Below the pieces are notes generated by a model. It was not told the origin of the DNA. It searched no databases and saw nothing but the letters and a program-made list of their open reading frames with translations. Source: Clostridium sardiniense (GTDB taxonomy: Bacteria > Bacillota > Clostridia > Clostridiales > Clostridiaceae). From it: DNA of 64,000 nt. Position 1 is the stretch's first letter. The number at the start of each line of letters is the position of its first letter. The DNA lies in assembly GCF_016907995.1 (NCBI RefSeq), contig NZ_JAFBDA010000013.1, positions 1-64,000 on the forward strand, given 5' to 3'. This document shows, piece by piece, positions 9,467 to 17,734 of this stretch. The position numbers were made by a program, and so were the translations under genes.

Positions 9467-11356
9467 TTAATTTTTATTCATATTAAAATAATCTGAACGT
9501 ATCATCTTATCAGACATATCAAGAGATCCTTCTATAAGACTTTTATCTTTATCTGAAAGATTACCTAAATCGCCAACGAGTTTTCCATTTGTAAGTACTG
9601 CATAGTTTCTATTTGTGTTAAATAGATTTCTTCCAAGGGCAGTATCTTGGTATTCCTTTGATGGTATACCAAGTCCATATAGTAGAGTTGGCATTATATC
9701 AATTTGACCACCTATAGTATCAAATGTTTTTCCAAGTGGTTTGCTCTTATTGTAAATTATAAGTGGAACAGTTGGCTGTCCATGGTTTGAATACCAATCT
9801 TTCTTATTACTTAAGTTAGCAAATTTATCTTTATAATACTTGTCTATATTATCAATTCTATATTGATAATACTTATGAACACCAGTGTGATCTCCTTCTA
9901 TTGCAATAACTGTATTATCAAGTAGTCCAGCTTTATTAAGAAGATCTAAGAAGTATCCTATTTGAGTATCTGTATAATGAATACTTTCTATATATCCGCC
10001 AAGTTCGCCAAGCTCAAGATCTAAATTAAACTTAGTAAGATTTTCTGGAAGATCAAATGGACCATGACTTGTAAGAGTTACAGTAAATGCGTAAAATGGT
10101 TGTTTTAATTTTTCAAGCATAGGAACAACTTGTTTGAAGTAGCTTCTATCACTTATACCCATTCCAATTATTTCATCCTGGTTAAATGAGTGAGAATCAG
10201 TAAACTTATTAAATCCTATTCCAGTTAATCCACTTCTGTAATTCCAGAAAGAGCCTTTATCAGGATGGATAGCTTCTGTATCATAACCGTTATGCTCAAG
10301 TATTAATGGAAGAGAATTATAAGCTCTAGTTGGATATCTAAAGAATGTTGATCCTCTTCTAAGTGGTAGCATTGAAGTATTAATCATTAAATCAGAATCA
10401 GAGCTTGTACCCTCATTAACTTGTTCATAAATATTTGGGAAGTAAGCGCCCTTATTAATTAAACTATCTAATACAGGAGTAACTTTCTTACCATTTATCT
10501 CTTGTCCTAAGATAAAGCTTTCTAAAGATTCTACTTGTATTACTATAAGGTTTTTGCCTTTATACATTCCGTAGTATTCGTTGTTTGGTAAATTTTCATT
10601 TTTGAATTTATAGTAATCATTAATTTGTTCCTTATCTTTTTCAGTAATTTTATAAGGTTTTGAATCTTTATATACATTTATAGCATCAATTATGTGATAT
10701 CCAATAGGTGAAAAGTATTGAACAGTATTGGTTGGATCATAATTTTCAAAAATATATGCATTTTCAACATATTCACTACCAAAAGTATAAATTATAAAAG
10801 GTACATAAGCAATAAATACTATAGGAAGTATTAATGTACATAAAAATGATTTAATAGCTCTTTTTTGCACTCTCACATAAGATTTTCTAGTAAAGTATAC
10901 ATAGACTCCCATTATTATGAAATCTATTACAAATAAGAAATCATATGGGCTAAACATTGAAAGGATACTTCCAGACATATTGTCTAAGTTAGCAGTCTGA
11001 GTAAATATAAGTAATGATGGAACTGTTAAGAATCCTCTGAAATATGTAATATCAGTTAAAATTAGTGCTGTTAATATTGCATCAATTATGAATAAATATA
11101 TAACTCTACCTTTACCTTTAAATAGCAAAGCAAAGCTTAAAAAAACTAATGCAAAAGCATAATAATAATCTAAAAAATATCTAGCATTATTAAATCCTCC
11201 CGCAATATTTAAGTTATGAGGATCCTTACTAGCAATAAAACATTGTAGAAGGATACCTTTAAAAACAATTCCGAATAAAGGTATTAAAAATAATATAAGT
11301 CTAAAAAGTGTATCTTTATTAAACTTAATCTTAGAGACTCTAAAAAACTTCTCCAT
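9467..11356 (-). CDS. LtaS-like lipoteichoic acid synthase / phosphoglycerol transferase
   Basis: A protein of 629 residues. The N-terminal part holds about five membrane segments (roughly 20-40, 62-80, 86-102, 140-157, 170-190), and an extracellular sulfatase-fold domain follows. Active-site features of LTA synthases are present: a metal-binding glutamate in VIQVES (E276), the nucleophile Thr in NEGTSSDSD (T317), a later EGDHTG and a late SNHGQP. The family polymerises glycerol phosphate from phosphatidylglycerol onto a glycolipid on the outer membrane face. It is monocistronic and divergent from yedF. A UgtP-like glycolipid synthase gene lies far away at 51.5-52.7 kb. Confidence 0.9.
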   Translation of the reverse strand: MEKFFRVSKIKFNKDTLFRLILFLIPLFGIVFKGILLQCFIASKDPHNLNIAGGFNNARYFLDYYYAFALVFLSFALLFKGKGRVIYLFIIDAILTALILTDITYFRGFLTVPSLLIFTQTANLDNMSGSILSMFSPYDFLFVIDFIIMGVYVYFTRKSYVRVQKRAIKSFLCTLILPIVFIAYVPFIIYTFGSEYVENAYIFENYDPTNTVQYFSPIGYHIIDAINVYKDSKPYKITEKDKEQINDYYKFKNENLPNNEYYGMYKGKNLIVIQVESLESFILGQEINGKKVTPVLDSLINKGAYFPNIYEQVNEGTSSDSDLMINTSMLPLRRGSTFFRYPTRAYNSLPLILEHNGYDTEAIHPDKGSFWNYRSGLTGIGFNKFTDSHSFNQDEIIGMGISDRSYFKQVVPMLEKLKQPFYAFTVTLTSHGPFDLPENLTKFNLDLELGELGGYIESIHYTDTQIGYFLDLLNKAGLLDNTVIAIEGDHTGVHKYYQYRIDNIDKYYKDKFANLSNKKDWYSNHGQPTVPLIIYNKSKPLGKTFDTIGGQIDIMPTLLYGLGIPSKEYQDTALGRNLFNTNRNYAVLTNGKLVGDLGNLSDKDKSLIEGSLDMSDKMIRSDYFNMNKN

Positions 11357-11445
11357 ATGGTCACCCCTTAAAGTATAATCAATTTAAATTATAGTATATG
11401 GACTATATTTAATCAATAAAGGGAGAAGAGAAGAGTGTAAAATAA

Positions 11446-11454
11446 TGATATAAT
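11446..11454 (+). promoter_or_regulatory. Extended -10 promoter of yedF
   Basis: TGA-TATAAT, an extended -10 element, stands 35 bases before the yedF ATG. No clear -35 is visible. The same nonamer precedes three other genes in this window (12192, 26401, 55541). Confidence 0.55.
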
Positions 11455-11488
11455 AGTATTAGTAACAAATGAAAGGAAAGGTGTTTTT

Positions 11489-12061
11489 ATGAAGATTATT
11501 GATTGTATTGGACTTACATGTCCAAAACCAGTAATAGAGACTAAAAAGTATTTTGATAGTATAGAAGGTGGGAAGGCTGTAATTATAGTGGATAATGAGA
11601 TTGCAAATACTAATATTACAAGATTTGCAGAAAATTCAGGATTTACAGTTAATAGTTTTGAAGAAGAGGGATTATTTAAGCTTACTATTATAAAGGAATC
11701 AGAGAATAATAACAGCTGCAAAGGAAAAGATACATTCTCAATAATAATAACAACTGATAAAATGGGAGAAGGATCTGAGGAACTTGGAAAAGTTTTAATG
11801 AAAAGCTATATATATGCTCTAAGTGAAGCGATGGAAATACCAGAAGAGATAGTATTTTTAAACAGTGGTGTAAAACTTGTAACTGAAGGAAGTGAAGTGC
11901 TTGACAGTATAAAAGAGCTAGAAGATAAGGGAACTAAGATTATAAGTTGTGGTACATGCTTGGATTTTTATGGTCTAAAGGATAAGTTATTAACAGGAGA
12001 AATATCCAATATGTATGCAATTGTTGAAATAATGAATAGCAAGAGAGTAATTAAAATATAA
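11489..12061 (+). CDS. yedF: YedF-type sulfurtransferase-like protein (TusA + DsrE-like)
   Basis: This 190-residue protein joins an N-terminal TusA/SirA domain, with Cys11 in the GLTCPKP motif, to a C-terminal DsrE/DsrF-like domain carrying ISCGTCLDFYGL. The two-domain form is annotated in clostridia as a selenium-metabolism YedF protein and is thought to carry persulfide or selenium, but the function is not firmly shown. GAAAGGAAAGG precedes the ATG. No selenophosphate synthase or selenoprotein gene is in the window, so the selenium link rests on family knowledge alone. Confidence 0.82.
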   Translation: MKIIDCIGLTCPKPVIETKKYFDSIEGGKAVIIVDNEIANTNITRFAENSGFTVNSFEEEGLFKLTIIKESENNNSCKGKDTFSIIITTDKMGEGSEELGKVLMKSYIYALSEAMEIPEEIVFLNSGVKLVTEGSEVLDSIKELEDKGTKIISCGTCLDFYGLKDKLLTGEISNMYAIVEIMNSKRVIKI

Positions 12062-12082
12062 AATAAGAATATTATATATGTA

Positions 12083-12163
12083 ATTTACAATATGCAATAA
12101 GTGATATCAGGACGGATTAGGCTAAGATATTGCTCCTTGTATATTGAAAAATATATTGTAAAT
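12083..12163 (+). other. Nested inverted repeat, possible structured RNA or regulatory element
   Basis: The outer arms ATTTACAATAT (12083-12093) and ATATTGTAAAT (12153-12163) are perfect 11-bp complements. Directly inside, GCAATA (12094-12099) pairs with TATTGC (12128-12133). A GC-richer core (108-125) contains CAGGA, which could pair with TCCTTG just after the inner stem, giving a pseudoknot-like layout. No T-run follows, and the likely promoter of the next gene lies downstream, so it is not an ordinary leader or terminator. Function unknown. Confidence 0.45.
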
Positions 12164-12191
12164 AATAATATAGAATTGTAAACTTTCTATG

Positions 12192-12200
12192 TGATATAAT
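12192..12200 (+). promoter_or_regulatory. Extended -10 promoter of the lipid kinase gene
   Basis: TGA-TATAAT lies 33 bases before the start of the next gene. A -35 at normal spacing is not convincing, as expected for an extended -10 promoter. Confidence 0.55.
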
Positions 12201-12232
12201 TTAAAATATTAATTATATAAATTGGAGAGGTT

Positions 12233-13138
12233 ATGAAACATATTTTTATTATTAATCCCGTAGCAGGAAAAGGAAAGGGATTAGACTTTGAGAGAAAGAT
12301 ACATAATATTTTTAAAAAGATAAATTACCCTTATGAAATTATAGTTACTAAAGAAAGTGGACATGCTATAGAAGTAGTTAAAAAGATAACATCAAAAGAA
12401 AAATGCATAGTATATTCAATAGGTGGAGATGGGACTTTAAATGAAGTTTTAAATGGAATTATTAATTCAGATAGTTCACTTGCTGTAATACCAGCTGGGT
12501 CAGGAAATGATTTTGCTAGAACTTTGTATGGAGATATAAAGTCTGATAATTTATTAGAAGACTTAATACATGGAGAAGAAAGGACTATAGATGTTGCAAA
12601 GCTAAATGATCAGTATTATCTTAATATATCATCTATAGGATTTGACGCAAGTGTAGTTAATAACGCAAGACACTATAAAAAATATAAATTTATAAGTGGA
12701 CCAATGGCATATGCAATAGCGGTAATGAAAACTCTTTTTACATTTAAACCTATGGAATTAACCTTTAAAATAAATGGGGCAGAAACAAAAGGAAATATGT
12801 ATTTAATAGCAGTTGCAAATGGCAAATGTTATGGTGGTGGTATAAAAATTGCACCAAAGGCGAAACTAGATGATGGACTACTCGATATATATGCTATAAA
12901 AAAACCGAAGGTACATAGACTTATAAGATTTTTACCAATGGTAGTATTAGGGAAAGATACAAGCCATGTAGAGGAGATAAAATATATAAAGTGTAATAAA
13001 ATTCAAGTTATAGCAAAGGATGAAACCATCGTAAATCTAGATGGAGAAATTTTATTTTCAAAAGACTTGACCTTTGAAGTTATTCCAAATGCATTAAAGG
13101 TTAGAGTTCCTAAGATAGATATAATAAAGGAAGTGTAA
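12233..13138 (+). CDS. Diacylglycerol/lipid kinase (DagK/YegS family)
   Basis: A soluble protein of 301 residues with the DAGK catalytic domain: INPVAGKGKG (8-16) and the nucleotide-binding GGDGTLNEV (64-72), then PAGSGNDFAR. Such kinases phosphorylate diacylglycerol released during lipoteichoic acid synthesis and return it to phospholipid synthesis; relatives act on other lipids. An LtaS-like gene lies 0.9 kb upstream on the other strand, which fits that role. GGAGAGG precedes the ATG. The FAD oxidoreductase gene follows five bases later in the same operon. Confidence 0.88.
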   Translation: MKHIFIINPVAGKGKGLDFERKIHNIFKKINYPYEIIVTKESGHAIEVVKKITSKEKCIVYSIGGDGTLNEVLNGIINSDSSLAVIPAGSGNDFARTLYGDIKSDNLLEDLIHGEERTIDVAKLNDQYYLNISSIGFDASVVNNARHYKKYKFISGPMAYAIAVMKTLFTFKPMELTFKINGAETKGNMYLIAVANGKCYGGGIKIAPKAKLDDGLLDIYAIKKPKVHRLIRFLPMVVLGKDTSHVEEIKYIKCNKIQVIAKDETIVNLDGEILFSKDLTFEVIPNALKVRVPKIDIIKEV

Positions 13139-13143
13139 AAGCC

Positions 13144-14103
13144 ATGAAAAAATATGATTTAGTAGTTATAGGTGGAGGAATATCAGGAATGACAGCAACT
13201 CTTGCTGCTCTGCAAAATGGAATAAAAAATATACTTTTAATAGAAAGAGAAGATGAATTCGGAGGCATACTAAATCAATGTATTCATAATGGCTTTGGTA
13301 AATCATATATAGAGGATGAAGTTACAGGGCCAGAATTTATAGAATTTATTAGGCTTAAGCTTAATAAATATGAGTTCGATAAAAAGAAAAAAACGAGTGT
13401 TTTAAATGTATCAAATGGGAAGGTAGTAACTTATGTTAATGAAAAAGATGGAGTGCGGGATGTAAAAGCTAAAGCTATTATTTTAGCAACAGGATGTAGA
13501 GAAAGATATACAGGTAACGTATTAACTCCTACAAATAAGTTTACAGGAATATTTACAATAGGAAATGCCCATAGATTTATAAATTTAGAAGGTGTACTAC
13601 CTGGAAAGAATCCAGTAATAATTGCAAATAATAAATGGGCATTAATTCTTGCTAGAAGATTAGAAATTGAAGGCGGAAAAGTTGCAGCTCTTATAATAAA
13701 TGAAGAAAGTGGATTTAAGCTTACAGATAAGAATAAAGATATACTTGAAGGCTTTGATATAAATATTTTAGAAAATATAAAGCTTTTAGATATTGATGGA
13801 AATAAAAGAATTAATAAAGTTAAGTTACTTGATAAAAAAACAGAAGAGATTAAAGAAATTACATGTGATTCATTGTTTTTATCAGTTGGGTATTATCCAG
13901 AACTTGGGATGGTTAAGGAACTTAATATTAAGATTAATGAGGATACAAATACTCCTGTTGTAGATAATTATGAAACTTCGGAGCCTGGTATATTTGCTTG
14001 CGGAAATATTATATATGGAAAAGAATGCATAGAGATGGAAGATATAAATGGATATGATGCTGGATTAGTAGCATCAAATTATATCCATAAAATATCTGAA
14101 TAA
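13144..14103 (+). CDS. FAD/NAD(P)-dependent oxidoreductase of the GlpO-like type
   Basis: The 319-residue protein begins with the dinucleotide-binding motif GGGISG (10-15). It contains the FAD-contact ATGCRER near 120-126 and a late TSEPGIFACGN typical of FAD-dependent pyridine-nucleotide oxidoreductases. The stretch FGGILNQCIHNGFG resembles the oxidoreductase found in clostridial glycerol operons beside glycerol-3-phosphate dehydrogenase, but no such partner is present here. The substrate is therefore open. Its last 30 bases overlap the 3' end of the opposing SGNH hydrolase gene. Confidence 0.8.
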   Translation: MKKYDLVVIGGGISGMTATLAALQNGIKNILLIEREDEFGGILNQCIHNGFGKSYIEDEVTGPEFIEFIRLKLNKYEFDKKKKTSVLNVSNGKVVTYVNEKDGVRDVKAKAIILATGCRERYTGNVLTPTNKFTGIFTIGNAHRFINLEGVLPGKNPVIIANNKWALILARRLEIEGGKVAALIINEESGFKLTDKNKDILEGFDINILENIKLLDIDGNKRINKVKLLDKKTEEIKEITCDSLFLSVGYYPELGMVKELNIKINEDTNTPVVDNYETSEPGIFACGNIIYGKECIEMEDINGYDAGLVASNYIHKISE

Positions 14104-14649
14104 GAATTCATTTCCTAATGAATTTAAATGAATACCATCTAAAAATATCTTTTCATTTATGTAGGTTTTAGTTAAAGTATAAAAATCAGCATATTTGAAG
14201 GGATATTTTTTTTGTAGCTTAATAATTTCTGCTCGAAGTATTGGTAGTGAATTACTGCAATGAGTATAGTAATTTGAAGGCATAAATAAGTCTTCTGCTA
14301 AATCTTCAATAATAATAGGGGGAATACCAACTATAACTGAAGCGTTAATATCAAGACTATCTTTTATCATAAGTTCTAAATTGCCAATAATATAATCTAC
14401 ATTTCTTCCACTTAATAAATCATTAGTACCACCCATTATAAATATTTTTTTAGGAGATTTACTAGTTACATCTCTGTAAAATCGAGTGAGCATTGATGAA
14501 GTTGTATCTCCATTCACTCCTTTATTTAATATAGTAAGGTTATTAAACCTTTGCTGAAGCTTATAAACCCAAGAGTCTTTTTTAGAAACCCCAAAACCAA
14601 AGGTAAGACTATCTCCAAATAGAATAATATCTACATTATTAGAATTCAT
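14074..14649 (-). CDS. SGNH/GDSL-family hydrolase
   Basis: The 191-residue protein has the four SGNH blocks: GDS with nucleophile Ser14, Gly45 in KGVNGD, GGTND (73-77) and the D171-x-x-H174 dyad in LDGIHLNS. It has no signal peptide, so it is likely a cytoplasmic esterase, lipase or thioesterase of unknown substrate. It lies 16 bases behind the RusA-like gene in a two-gene operon. Its 3' end overlaps the opposing oxidoreductase gene by 30 bases, an unusual convergent overlap. Confidence 0.85.
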   Translation of the reverse strand: MNSNNVDIILFGDSLTFGFGVSKKDSWVYKLQQRFNNLTILNKGVNGDTTSSMLTRFYRDVTSKSPKKIFIMGGTNDLLSGRNVDYIIGNLELMIKDSLDINASVIVGIPPIIIEDLAEDLFMPSNYYTHCSNSLPILRAEIIKLQKKYPFKYADFYTLTKTYINEKIFLDGIHLNSLGNEFLFRYFMDII

Positions 14650-14665
14650 AAAAACACCTCTTAAT

Positions 14666-15301
14666 CTAAAATAATTTATTAAAGCATTTCTTACATATTA
14701 AGGTTTTTCCTTTATTAGCTTTAATTGAGTCTTTAGGAGAAATCTTTTTATTACATATTTCGCATACATATACTGACACATCTTTTTTGACTTCTTTAGG
14801 TTTTATTTCTTTATGACTTAATTCTTTTGAGATAGAAGATTTCTTTATAGGGCTATAATTTCTTTCTTCTAATTTTTCATCTCTCTCTTTTATTGAAAAT
14901 GAAAGCTCAAATTGACTAAGAGGAAACAATTCAAGTTCAAAACGAGGATCTTCCTTGTCATAATATTCTTCAACTATTATTTTTACTATTTGAGCATCAT
15001 TTATAATAAGACCACTCTTTTCTATTCCATCAAAAATACTTTTTGAAATATTTATTGTATCTGGATGACGTTTTTCACTTTTATAATAAACTTTAAGTAT
15101 AGCAATTAAGCTTTCAGTGAATACAGTACTTGGATTTTGAACTCTTGCAACATATGCTATCTCCTGCTCATAAAGAGCATATCTATCATGATATTTACCT
15201 GTATTATAAGGAAGAATAGCTCTTCCATCTTTATTATGAAGTTTAAAGTTTGATTTTGTTATAGGAGATCCTTTAACAACGACTTTTGCATACTGTGACA
15301 T
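14666..15301 (-). CDS. RusA-like Holliday-junction resolvase family protein with C-terminal zinc ribbon
   Basis: A 211-residue protein. Residues 1-130 fit the RusA fold: basic start, RHPDTINISKSIFDGIEKSG, NDAQI and a final strand. The canonical acidic triad pattern is D-x-D-N and D-D: here D81 is kept, the second Asp is Ile (I83), and the pair reads N101-D102. Residues 180-211 form a zinc ribbon with two CxxC motifs, joined by a charged linker. RusA proteins cut four-way DNA junctions and are usually phage-borne; no phage genes are near. The start at 15301 is chosen because AAAGGAG lies just before it, inside the longer frame beginning at 15322. Confidence 0.72.
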   Translation of the reverse strand: MSQYAKVVVKGSPITKSNFKLHNKDGRAILPYNTGKYHDRYALYEQEIAYVARVQNPSTVFTESLIAILKVYYKSEKRHPDTINISKSIFDGIEKSGLIINDAQIVKIIVEEYYDKEDPRFELELFPLSQFELSFSIKERDEKLEERNYSPIKKSSISKELSHKEIKPKEVKKDVSVYVCEICNKKISPKDSIKANKGKTLICKKCFNKLF

Positions 15302-15425
15302 AAAATAACTCCTTTTAGACATTAATTTTCCAAATTTTGAAACATAAAGTTAATGATAATATATGATTTAAAATATATAATTTAAATATACATTATTAAA
15401 AAATACTTAACAAGTACGTGTTTCA

Positions 15426-15454
15426 TTGATAATAAATTGGTAATGAAGTATAAT
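15426..15454 (+). promoter_or_regulatory. Sigma-A promoter of tsaD
   Basis: TTGATA (15426-15431), a 17-base spacer and TATAAT (15449-15454) make a near-consensus housekeeping promoter 46 bases before the tsaD start. Confidence 0.75.
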
Positions 15455-15500
15455 TACAAATAGTAAATTTATGCGATTATATAAAGAAGAGGGAATTAAA

Positions 15501-16511
15501 ATGGATAGAAAAATAATTTTAGCAATTGAATCAAGCTGTGATGAAACATCAGCTGCTGTTGTTGTAGATGGTAGAAAAGTTTTATCTAATGTAATAGCTT
15601 CACAAATAGATACACATAAAAAATTTGGTGGTGTTGTACCAGAAGTGGCATCAAGAATGCATACTGAAGTTGTTAATGGTGTTGTACAAGAAGCTTTAAA
15701 GGAAGCTAACGTAACTCTAGATGATATAGATGCAATAGGTGTTACTTATGGACCAGGTCTTGTAGGGGCATTACTTGTAGGATTGCAATATGCTAAAGGT
15801 TTAGCTATGGCAACTAAGAAACCATTAATTGGAGTTAATCATATAGAAGGACATATATCAGCAAATTACATACAACATGAAGATTTAAAACCACCTTTTG
15901 TTTCACTTGTAGTATCAGGTGGACACACATTTATTGTTTACGTAAAAGATTATGGAAAGTATGAAGTAATAGGAGAAACTAGAGATGATGCAGCTGGAGA
16001 AGCATATGATAAAGTTGCAAGAGCATTAGGTCTTGGATATCCAGGAGGGCCTAAAATAGATAAGTTAGCTAAAGAAGGAAATAAAGATGCTATAGCATTT
16101 CCAAGAGCTAAGTTCCATGATGATACACTAGATTTCTCATTTAGCGGACTAAAATCAGCAGTTCTTAACTATTTAAATAAAGCTAAAATGCAAAATACAG
16201 AAATAAATAGAGCTGATGTTGCAGCATCATTCCAAAATGCTGTAGTGGGAGTTTTAAAAGATAATGTTTTTGCAACATGTGACAAAAAGAATCTAGATAA
16301 AATTGCAATAGCAGGTGGAGTTGCATCAAATTCAGCATTAAGAGAGGCACTAATTTCAGAAGGAAATGAAAAAGGAATTAAGGTATTATTCCCAGAGCCA
16401 ATTTTATGTACTGATAATGCAGCTATGATAGGAAGTGCTGCATATTTTAGATTTATAAAAGGTGAAGAATCAACGTTAGATTTGAATGCTAAACCTAATT
16501 TAAAACTGTAG
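15501..16511 (+). CDS. tsaD: tRNA N6-threonylcarbamoyladenosine transferase TsaD
   Basis: The 336-residue length is normal for TsaD. It begins [12 protein letters not shown] and carries the metal-binding H114/H118 in [15 protein letters not shown], and the late GGVASN. With TsaB and TsaE it transfers the threonylcarbamoyl group made by the Sua5/YwlC enzyme (encoded here at 57.3-58.4 kb) to A37 of ANN-decoding tRNAs. An upstream in-frame ATG at 15471 is rejected because AGAGGGA sits just before the ATG at 15501. Confidence 0.95.
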   Translation: MDRKIILAIESSCDETSAAVVVDGRKVLSNVIASQIDTHKKFGGVVPEVASRMHTEVVNGVVQEALKEANVTLDDIDAIGVTYGPGLVGALLVGLQYAKGLAMATKKPLIGVNHIEGHISANYIQHEDLKPPFVSLVVSGGHTFIVYVKDYGKYEVIGETRDDAAGEAYDKVARALGLGYPGGPKIDKLAKEGNKDAIAFPRAKFHDDTLDFSFSGLKSAVLNYLNKAKMQNTEINRADVAASFQNAVVGVLKDNVFATCDKKNLDKIAIAGGVASNSALREALISEGNEKGIKVLFPEPILCTDNAAMIGSAAYFRFIKGEESTLDLNAKPNLKL

Positions 16512-16530
16512 TATAAATAGGGGGATAGAT

Positions 16531-17553
16531 ATGAAGTTATTACCTAATTCTAATAGCCTACATACAGTTGATATGAAGGAAAAAATTTCGAAAATGACAT
16601 TGTTTAAAAGAATAATTATAATAGCTTTAATTGTAATAGTTAGTGGACTTGTAATCCAATGGGGATATGGCTTTTATATAGGCGAAAAGTTTGGAGCTAG
16701 AATGAAATATACTAGAGTCAATGATAAGAAAATGGAGTATAATGTTTCAGGCAGTGGAGATTTTACAATAATTTTTGATGGTTCCACAGGAGCAAATGCC
16801 TATGAGTGGAAGACTGTAGCAGATGAAGTTGAAAAACAACTTGGTGTCAAAACATTTGTATATAATAGACGAGGATATGGATTTAATGACTCAGGAAGTA
16901 GGATTACTCCTAAAGAGCAAGCAGAAGACTTAAAGATATTATTAAGAAAAGCAGCAGCAGGTGGGCCGTATATACTAGTTGGTGAGGGATATGGAAGTTT
17001 AGTTATGACAAACTTTGCAAGCATGTATCCTGATAGTATAAAAGGAGTAGTGTTAATAAATCCATATGATGAAAATCAAATTAAAGAACAGAAAAATGGT
17101 ATTAAAGATACACTTAATTTAGTTAGAAAGAAGATAGAAGATGTAGGATCGAATTTTTCTTTAACACTACTATTGGACAAACTTGGACTAGCTAATGAGA
17201 ATAAAGATTTTGAAAATAACCTTACTGGTTTTGCTGGAGAAGAATTTTCTTATAAAAAAAATCAAAATGGTTATAGAGATGCTGTTTATAATGAAACAAA
17301 AAATATATATGATAGAGCAAGTGATAGTCAGAAAGATGGAATGTTTAAGAATATACCATATTATATACTAAGCAATGAAGAGGATAATCCGCTTAAAAGA
17401 CTTGGAAGTCCAGACTTAACATTCCAATATAAGAGCTCTTATGATGGATTAGTTTATTCAATGATGGATTCAAAGAATGTGGAGAATGCAATTAAAAAAG
17501 TTGTTGAGTCAGCTAGAAGAATTGAAAAAAAGAATTCACAAAATAACGATTAA
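16531..17553 (+). CDS. Membrane-anchored alpha/beta-hydrolase-fold protein lacking catalytic residues
   Basis: After a basic N-terminus and one membrane segment (28-47), this 340-residue protein has an alpha/beta-hydrolase core: the strand after NVSGSGDFTIIFDG, YNRRGYGFNDSG, and the nucleophile-elbow strand YILVGEGYGSLV. The elbow normally reads G-x-S-x-G; here it is GEGYG (151-155), with Gly153 in place of serine. The only histidine in the whole protein is His11, before the membrane segment, so a catalytic His is also missing. It is probably a binding or scaffold protein outside the membrane. It follows tsaD by 19 bases. Confidence 0.78.
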   Translation: MKLLPNSNSLHTVDMKEKISKMTLFKRIIIIALIVIVSGLVIQWGYGFYIGEKFGARMKYTRVNDKKMEYNVSGSGDFTIIFDGSTGANAYEWKTVADEVEKQLGVKTFVYNRRGYGFNDSGSRITPKEQAEDLKILLRKAAAGGPYILVGEGYGSLVMTNFASMYPDSIKGVVLINPYDENQIKEQKNGIKDTLNLVRKKIEDVGSNFSLTLLLDKLGLANENKDFENNLTGFAGEEFSYKKNQNGYRDAVYNETKNIYDRASDSQKDGMFKNIPYYILSNEEDNPLKRLGSPDLTFQYKSSYDGLVYSMMDSKNVENAIKKVVESARRIEKKNSQNND

Positions 17554-17588
17554 TATAAAGGCTAAATATAAGACCGTATGGTTATACT

Positions 17589-17625
17589 AATACTGAATAG
17601 GAGAAGTCCTATTCAGTATTTTTTT
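17589..17625 (+). terminator. Intrinsic terminator of the tsaD operon
   Basis: A 14-bp perfect stem, AATACTGAATAGGA (17589-17602) with TCCTATTCAGTATT (17607-17620), has a GAAG loop and a following T-run. Confidence 0.92.
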
Positions 17626-17672
17626 GAAAAAATTGGGCTTATTAATCAAAAATTTTTTTTTATGCCATATAG

Positions 17673-17701
17673 TTGACACAAAAATTTTTTATACTTAGAT
17701 T
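17673..17701 (+). promoter_or_regulatory. Candidate sigma-A promoter of htrA
   Basis: A perfect TTGACA (17673-17678) is followed after 17 bases by TAGATT (17696-17701). It lies 34 bases before the htrA start. Confidence 0.6.
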
Positions 17702-17734
17702 AAGAAGAATTTAAGATAAATTAGGAGGTACTTA

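Noticed and set aside
11413..11721. Minus-strand frame covering the start of yedF
   Set aside because: It is antisense to a clearly conserved gene and has no ribosome site.
12083..12163. Possible known riboswitch before the lipid kinase gene
   Set aside because: I could not match it to any riboswitch consensus I know, and the likely promoter lies downstream of it, so it would not be in the kinase leader.
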